Program-made: the position numbers and the translations under genes
Notes under the pieces: generated by a model
What the model was told of the DNA's origin: nothing
Databases searched by the model: none
The model's input: the letters and a program-made list of their open reading frames with translations, nothing else
DNA from: Mesostigma viride
Taxonomy: Eukaryota; Streptophyta; Mesostigmatophyceae; Mesostigmatales; Mesostigmataceae
Length of the DNA stretch: 64,000 bases
Assembly (NCBI GenBank): GCA_009746045.1
Contig: RPFO01000764.1
Location: 113,501 to 177,500, forward strand
Direction: 5' to 3'
Shown here: in pieces, positions 58,601 through 64,000 of the stretch
How positions within the stretch are numbered: the first letter of the stretch is position 1
Layout: every line of letters starts with the position of its first letter

Positions 58601-60157
58601 CGGCCACGTCTTCCGTGAGGCTGGTCCGCACCACGGCCACATCGTCCGTGAGGCTGGTCCGCAGCGACGCCATGTCGTCCGTGAGGCTGGTCCGCACCAC
58701 GGCCACGTCTTCCGTGAGGCTGGTCCGCAGCGACGCCATGTCGTCCGTGAGGCTGGTCCGCACCACGGCCACGTCTTCCGTGAGGCTGGTCCGCAGCGAC
58801 GCCATGCCGTCCGTGAGGTTGGTCCGGACCGCAGCCACGTCGTCCGTGAGGCTGGTCCGCACCGCAGCCACGTCGTCTGTGAGGCTGGTCCGCAGCGATG
58901 CCATGTCGTCCGTGAGGCTGGTCCGCAGCGACGCCATGTCGTCCGTGAGGCTGGTCCGCAGCGACGCCACGTCGTCCGTGAGGCTGGTCTGCACCGCGGC
59001 CACGTTGTCCGTGAGGCTGGTCCGCACCGCGGCCACGTCATCCGTGAGGCTGGTACGCAGCGACGCCACGTTGTCCGTGAGGCTGGTCCGCAGCACGGCC
59101 ACGTCGTCCGTGAGGCTGGTCCGTAGCACGGCCACGTCGTCGGTCACCAGTGCGATCAGCTTGGCGTGCCGGTTATGGCCCTCATCCACCGTCTGCGTGA
59201 GCGACGTGTGCTCGACCTGCAGGCTGTCAAACTTGGACATGATGCCCTGGAACTTGGACTTGACCTCAGCGCTCCACTCGGAAAGCGACTCGCGCACGCC
59301 GGTAATCTCTTTGTCCAGCTTCTCCCGCATGTCCTCGATTGTGCGGCGCTGGCTGTCACTCGTCGCTCGCAGCTGCTCCACCTGCAGCGCCACGACCGCG
59401 TCAGATTCGGACATGGCCATGCCATTGCTGTCCGCGTGCCCGCTGGCCACTGCCGCAGGCGTGGAACCCACTCCCCCTTGTGGCTTCTTGATGGTGACGA
59501 CTCCACCAGAGGATATTGTGAGGCTGGGGCGTAGCCGGTCGGTGATCGCGCCCAGGGAGGAGGAGAAGCTGGCAGAGTTGGCCGCGCCGGAGCGGGCAAA
59601 CCCGCACGAGGCAGCATGGGCGTCAAGGTTGGTAACGGGGCCGACCCACACGCAACCCTCCAGCCGATTCTCACAGTAGGCACGAAGGTCGCGCACTGCA
59701 GTGACCGGAGACCGAGGGTGTGGAGAGGAGGAAAGAGGGAGCCATGGCAGGCACCAGCAAAGTGAGACAGCTGGGGATGTAACGAAGAAACGGATGATGA
59801 AAGATGGGGTCTCTTGGAGGCATTCGAGACATGCGGAAAGAACGATATCTAATATGAGGTTTACCGAGTTGTGCAAGTACAAAGACGGTACGTTTTCGGG
59901 AGCTCACCTTGGGTTTGGATGTCCGAGGCTGGGGCCAGGTCGCCCTCCTGTATCATAGACGAGTCTAAAGGACATGCTGAAGTGTTGCGCAGCTGCTCAG
60001 TTATGCAGGTGCGACAGAACACGTGGTTGCAGGAGCTCGCCAGAGATACAGAGTGTCGGGGTCGGTGCTGTACTGCATCACGCAAAACATACTTACAAAT
60101 CGGACACACTAAATGCGGCTGAACCGTCTTCTCGAAGTCAGCTTTGTGGCCAACCAT
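47210..60157 (-). CDS. Giant TRAF-type RING / zinc-finger / coiled-coil / ankyrin-like protein
   Basis: Three minus-strand exons (60157-59908, 59695-52419, 48592-47210) join in phase to about 2969 residues. Residues 18-65 form a TRAF-type RING (C18-C21, C43, H45, C48-C51, C62, D65). The final ligand is Asp, CPLD, as in TRAF RINGs. A TRAF-like zinc finger C91-x6-C98-x11-H110-x3-C114 spans the first junction. About 266-565 is an 11-residue repeat ([11 protein letters not shown] type, about 27 copies). About 1000-2180 is a 40-residue repeat ([20 protein letters not shown] type, about 29 copies). Both are coiled coil. More heptad coil follows, then an ankyrin-like end ([26 protein letters not shown]). 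A likely role is a ubiquitin ligase scaffold; substrate and location are unknown. Confidence 0.85.
48743..49605. repeat. Polypurine tract: (GGGAGA)n, (GGGCGA)n, (GA)n with ACCGAG interruptions
   Basis: 860 bp of almost uninterrupted purine (plus strand) in three blocks: GGGAGA about 48743-48955, GGGCGA about 48955-49217, then GA dinucleotides with GACCGAGA punctuation to 49605. It lies in intron 2 of the giant gene, so the transcript carries a 0.86-kb pyrimidine-rich run (with G only in the GGGCGA block). The long open frames through it ([18 protein letters not shown]) are periodicity artefacts. It is prone to triplex formation. Confidence 0.97.
50366..52440 (-). repeat. 94-95-bp satellite, 22 copies, containing the exon-end and 5' splice site
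   Basis: Twenty-two tandem units fill half of intron 2 of the giant gene. On the gene strand each unit contains AACTTCCGTAAGGAGATAAA followed by GACGCTGGTATGTGTCTCC. That is the last eight codons of exon 2 (FRKEIKTL) plus its GTATGT donor. The unit goes on through TATATGC and a G-run (GGGGGGGAAGGGGTAGGGGG). Units differ mainly in G-run length and GGCAAC/GGCCAC. The first unit is the authentic exon-intron boundary at 52419/52418. The array therefore arose by amplification of a real exon-intron junction. Confidence 0.95.
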
Positions 60158-61370
60158 GATGGCACCTATATCGCTAAGGAATGTTCCAAATAGGGGGTTG
60201 CATTCACGTCAACGCTCATTAATCCACTTGGGCATTCACGGCCGACAACGCCGCATGGCAGCGCTGCGCAATTGCACGCTTGCCTCGAGTGCACGCGCTG
60301 CACGCAACAAGCTATCTACTGGGGACCCAAGTCTTGTTCGAATGCATGTTTACCGGTCTGCGAGCCACTTTTCCTCGCAAGCCACTTTTCCTTAATTTCC
60401 ACAGATCACACGCCGCGAAACCTTCGCCGGGAATGACATTTCACCATCAAAACTTCTGCCAGCAAGATCTCCGCAGAACGATAAGCTAACAAAAGTTATT
60501 CATCACTTGCCGTCGGCCATTACAAGCCGCTGGTGTGGACAAGTTTTACTCCGATATAACACGACAGGAAGTCTATTTTGCGGTCCACCGCCACACGAGC
60601 CCAATGCACGGGCACAGTTCGACACCGGTGAAGGGGATGCGCTGTAAGTGATGGCTCATGGCAGGATGGCACGTTGGCGCTTGGCAGCGCACACTTATGA
60701 ATACCAACAGGGACCATGCACGGGCTGTGTGGACGAGCTGGCGCGCACTGTTAGAGATGCCATGTCTGAGTAACTCTAGTATCCTCCTATGGGCGCTGTC
60801 ATCCATTCACCGTGTTGACTAGCCATGGAGGACCGCGAAAGTGCCCGGGAAGGAAAATAACCACCGCCAGTCCGCCACCGGCGTGCAAAAACCACTTGAA
60901 ACCACGTGGACCAGGCAGTTCAACTCCCAAGCAACTGTAGGCTCCTACACGTCTACATAAACAGGAGGCAAAAACTAACAATTGATTTCCCGATGTCACG
61001 GCTTAATCCAGCCGGGCTCTGACACCGAGCCCACGTGTACTTGGCATTTGTCAATCGGTGTACACATTGCCGTGAGCTTCTGATTACCAGCAGGCTTTTC
61101 CTTCGCGGAACTCGTAAATTGGTCTGGCTTCTGGGTGGTGCAAGAGCCTTTTTTCATGAACGCGCCAGGCAATGGGAACTTTTCTTACCTTGTTCTAGGG
61201 TCAAGGGGTCGTTTTTTTCTTCGGAATATTATTATTATTATTATGTTCCGAACTAAGGACTTCATGAGCTCCTGTCGTGGAAAGCAGATAGAATAGTTTA
61301 ATTTTTCCCCATTTGCAATTTTTGTCTTAGCCATTAGTAGGCTCTCACATTTTCCTCGAGCCCTTTGAAC
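60158..61370. promoter_or_regulatory. Divergent intergenic region between giant RING gene and NEK kinase
   Basis: 1.2 kb between the two start codons, containing both promoters. I see no ORF with family resemblance. A small (ATT)n run lies at 61225-61245. No TATA box can be assigned reliably. Confidence 0.4.
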
Positions 61371-63636
61371 ATGAATGCCGGAGGCGGCGATGGCGTCAGC
61401 AGGCTTGATGACTACGAGATACAGGGAGTCATTGGCTCGGGAAAATATTCTACGGTTTACCGAGCGCGTAAAGTCTCAACTGGGGAGGTGGTTGCCCTAA
61501 AGAAGGTATGTGTTCACGATGTCTGGGGTTGCGCATTGCCTGCGGTCTATTGCGTTAGGGCCGCTCTCCATTCACATTTATCACATTTGTCCCAATCGCT
61601 CGTTCACAGTAGATTGCATTGGTCCTAAGTATAAGTGCGCTTACTCTTGTTTCCAATGGTCGTTTTCCTTTCTCTTTTCCAGATCATGATATTCGAAATC
61701 ATGGATTCCAACGCAAGGGCGGACTGCATAAATGAAGTAAAAATCCTGCAGAGTCTCAATCATCCTAACATCATCTGCTACAAGGAGAGTTTTCTGGCAA
61801 ATAATGAGCTCAACATTGTCCTTGAGTGGGCCCAAGCTGGGGACCTCACCGAGTTAATAAAGAAGGCGCAGGAAGAAGGCAGGCTTATTCCAGAACGTGA
61901 AATCTGGAAAATGTTTGTGCAAGTGTGCGATGCTATCCGGCACATGCATGCTAAGCGCATGATGCATCGGGACATCAAGCCGTCTAATGTCTTTATCACC
62001 ACGGAGGGGGTCGTGAAGCTGGGAGACCTGGGACTCTCGAGGTTTTTCAGGTATGTGTGTCAAAGATTGAGAGTGGCGGCTCTAAATGTTGTTATGTATA
62101 TATTTTCTGGTTTTAGAATGTGTTTGTGTAACCACGGCTCCATGAATGCTATCACCGTTTCCTTTTCTGCGTCAAAGCGTCGGCTATCGTCTTTAAACAA
62201 GCATATTGTTGATATTGATACTGCAATGTAGCCATTATACAACACAAACTGTCGATGATTTATTGTTGTAATGTCAGTGGCTTTTGCGCTATCGAGTTGC
62301 TCCCAATCATGGGTTCCGATTCCTACACTCCATATTCCCATGCTGGCCTTCCTAAGCGGAAGCAAAATGCCCACATGCTGTATAGATTAACAAATGAAAG
62401 TGTTACGACAGAGAGCTTGCAAAGTGAAAATCATGGCCCATCATAGCTTTTACACTGCGATCCATTCACACGTATTGCACTTAACGCCGCCCTTGTGCCG
62501 TGCTTGCACAGCTCCAAGACGGCACAGGCGCAGTCGATGGTGGGCACGCCCTACTACATGTCCCCCGAGTGCATCAAGGGGCGCCCTTACGACTGGAGTA
62601 GCGACATCTGGTCCTTGGGCTGCCTGCTCTATGAGATGCGGGCGCTGCGTAACCCGTTTTACCAGGAGGGACTCAACTACTACACGCTGGGGAAGGCCAT
62701 CAACAACTGCTCCTACCCACCGCTGCCTGAGGGGACATCGGAGAATGTAGGTTGGCCGTGTGGCTTACACCAATGGATCTTCTAATAGCTAGATCATGGG
62801 TAGCCAAGTGCAGAGCAACACGTTGCTTGAGCGCTGATATTATTTTGTGATATCAAAGATGCAACCAGTGCATGTCGGAAATCTGGAAGAATCAGGACAT
62901 TGGTAGCTCAAGCCTCCTATGCTATTATCTTAGCCGCGTTTGTCGAGTTGATGTTGTTTTGTGACATGGCAGCTCCTGGCCTGAACCTGGGGAGTTCAGG
63001 CGTGCATGGCACACGTGCGCACCGTGTCCTCATCATCCTTGGGTGCAGGGCCAACTTGCGTGTCCACACTTTTGTTCGTACTTTTCCTCTTTGTGCTTAG
63101 TGCTGGATTGTCGATTGAAATTTGCTTTTGCTTGCATGGGTTTCCACCATTATAAAGTATGTCCCAGCTACATATCCCAACACCCATGATATAATGGCAT
63201 GTCTGCCTCGTTGTCGTGAGGTCGCAGAAACGTGCAGTGATGATGTTGCTGTTAGGCCTGCGTTTTCACCATGTGTACACCTCAGTGACGAAACTTGTTA
63301 GGAGACTAAGCAGACTGCGCTCGATATATCATGCCTGGCTGATCATGGAGCATGGTCAAATTCGTTAAAATTACCTTCTCAACGTGGTTCCTTTGCAACC
63401 GTCATCCTTAGGCCAAGCGGTTGTGTAGTGTGTATGGGTTACCTTATGTTTAGTTCAAAGTTCATTTCCAACATGCGTGCATATGCATTTTGAATGCTTC
63501 GTGCATCTTCTGGCAGCTTCAACTGCTGGTGCGGCGCATGATCCAGCAGGACCGCAAGCTGCGGCCGAACGTGGACGAAATCTACCAGTTTGCGGTGCAA
63601 TGCTACAACGAGAGCTCGGCAGTGCCACAGCAATGA
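61371..63636 (+). CDS. NEK: NEK6/7-like serine/threonine protein kinase
   Basis: Four exons: 61371-61505, 61683-62050, 62512-62746, 63517-63636. Phases match and give 285 residues, slightly shorter than animal NEK6/7 (about 300), with a bare kinase domain. Motifs: Gly-loop [11 protein letters not shown] (22-32), VALKK (K44), HRDIKPSN (catalytic D142), [10 protein letters not shown] (D160), activation loop [13 protein letters not shown] with S176 at the position of the NEK6/7 activating serine, [13 protein letters not shown], and a C-lobe end YPPLP...[13 protein letters not shown]6/7 kinases act in mitosis and in cilia or centrosome functions, which is consistent with a ciliated cell. A TTG two codons upstream is in frame, but ATG 61371 is the natural start. 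Confidence 0.93.
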
Positions 63637-64000
63637 GGGGGGCATACACCAGTTGCTTATGGTAGTGGCGTGTGGGAGCCATGGGCAGGTGGTGTTGGGG
63701 GCATGCTATGTACAGTAGTACGCAAACTGCAATTTTGAGCTTGTTCCACATTTTCTTCATCGGCCAGGACAATGGACTCGCAAGTTGGATTGCCCCTGTG
63801 CCGTGGCCCCTCTATTTAATTCTCATGTGCGTTGCGTTATCAAGGAGATGGCTATATGGATGGTTGCGGAAATGCCTTGATACGGTGTGCGTGGCTGCAA
63901 TACCTGGGAAGTTTGTCAAACCCTTGTTCCTGGCGAATCTGTTATACGACTGAGGATGTTTTATTTATTCTAGAAACTTTCGGCGTTGGCCTGAGCCTCG
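63637..64000. other. 3' flank of the NEK gene
   Basis: Contains the NEK 3' UTR. A plus frame (63672-63953) has a hydrophobic stretch (SWIAPVPWPLYLILMCVAL) but no recognisable family. No further gene is called before the window ends. Confidence 0.35.

Noticed and set aside
56755-59679. 974-codon plus-strand ORF, and other plus frames at 52558-56628
   Set aside because: Antisense to the repeated coiled-coil exon. The minus reading has the RING, coil and phase-consistent junctions, while the plus reading is Ser/Arg-rich without domains.

Overview
The window is nuclear DNA from a flagellated or ciliated eukaryote. Its genes have GT-AG introns, it carries an intraflagellar-transport gene and a NEK6/7-type kinase, and it is crowded with retroelements, DNA-transposon remnants and satellites. 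The MORC gene at the left edge carries the RQFWKAG-type lead-in and HSNATSHKW block that I associate with plant-type MORC proteins. A green-lineage alga (for example a prasinophyte) is therefore my best guess, but this is an inference and the organism is not proven.

Four protein-coding genes are well supported. (1) A MORC-family GHKL ATPase on the minus strand (72-12340, running off the left edge) is assembled here from nine short exons. Its introns hold a 60-bp repeat, a 39-bp repeat, a MITE-like element and about 0.93 kb of (GGTC)n. (2) IFT139/TTC21 lies divergently on the plus strand (13020-19392, six exons, 1330 codons). (3) A giant minus-strand gene (47210-60157, three exons, about 2969 residues) encodes a TRAF-type RING, a TRAF-like zinc finger, a very long repetitive coiled coil and an ankyrin-like C-terminus. 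Its 3.8-kb second intron is built of a polypurine/polypyrimidine tract and 22 copies of a 94-95-bp satellite. (4) A NEK6/7-like kinase (61371-63636, four exons, 285 residues) is divergent from gene 3.

Between 19.4 and 47 kb I see no intact host gene. This is a transposon graveyard with readable layering. It contains two nested, oppositely oriented LINE-like elements that carry ORF1 but no reverse transcriptase (HAL1-like), and several 5'-truncated LINE 3' ends with target-site duplications. It also contains fragments of a C-terminal endonuclease-like retroelement ORF, four long palindromes joined by a tRNA-like spacer that is once inverted, and a decayed Mutator-like transposase. Further features are a TTAA-flanked piggyBac-like non-autonomous element, a duplicated 0.7-kb repeat and a candidate SINE.

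Two themes recur. Introns are the landing and expansion sites for satellites, and many 3' splice sites are preceded by near-homopolymeric C tracts in three of the four genes. All splice sites were chosen by eye from GT-AG consensus, reading phase and family conservation. No transcript evidence was available.
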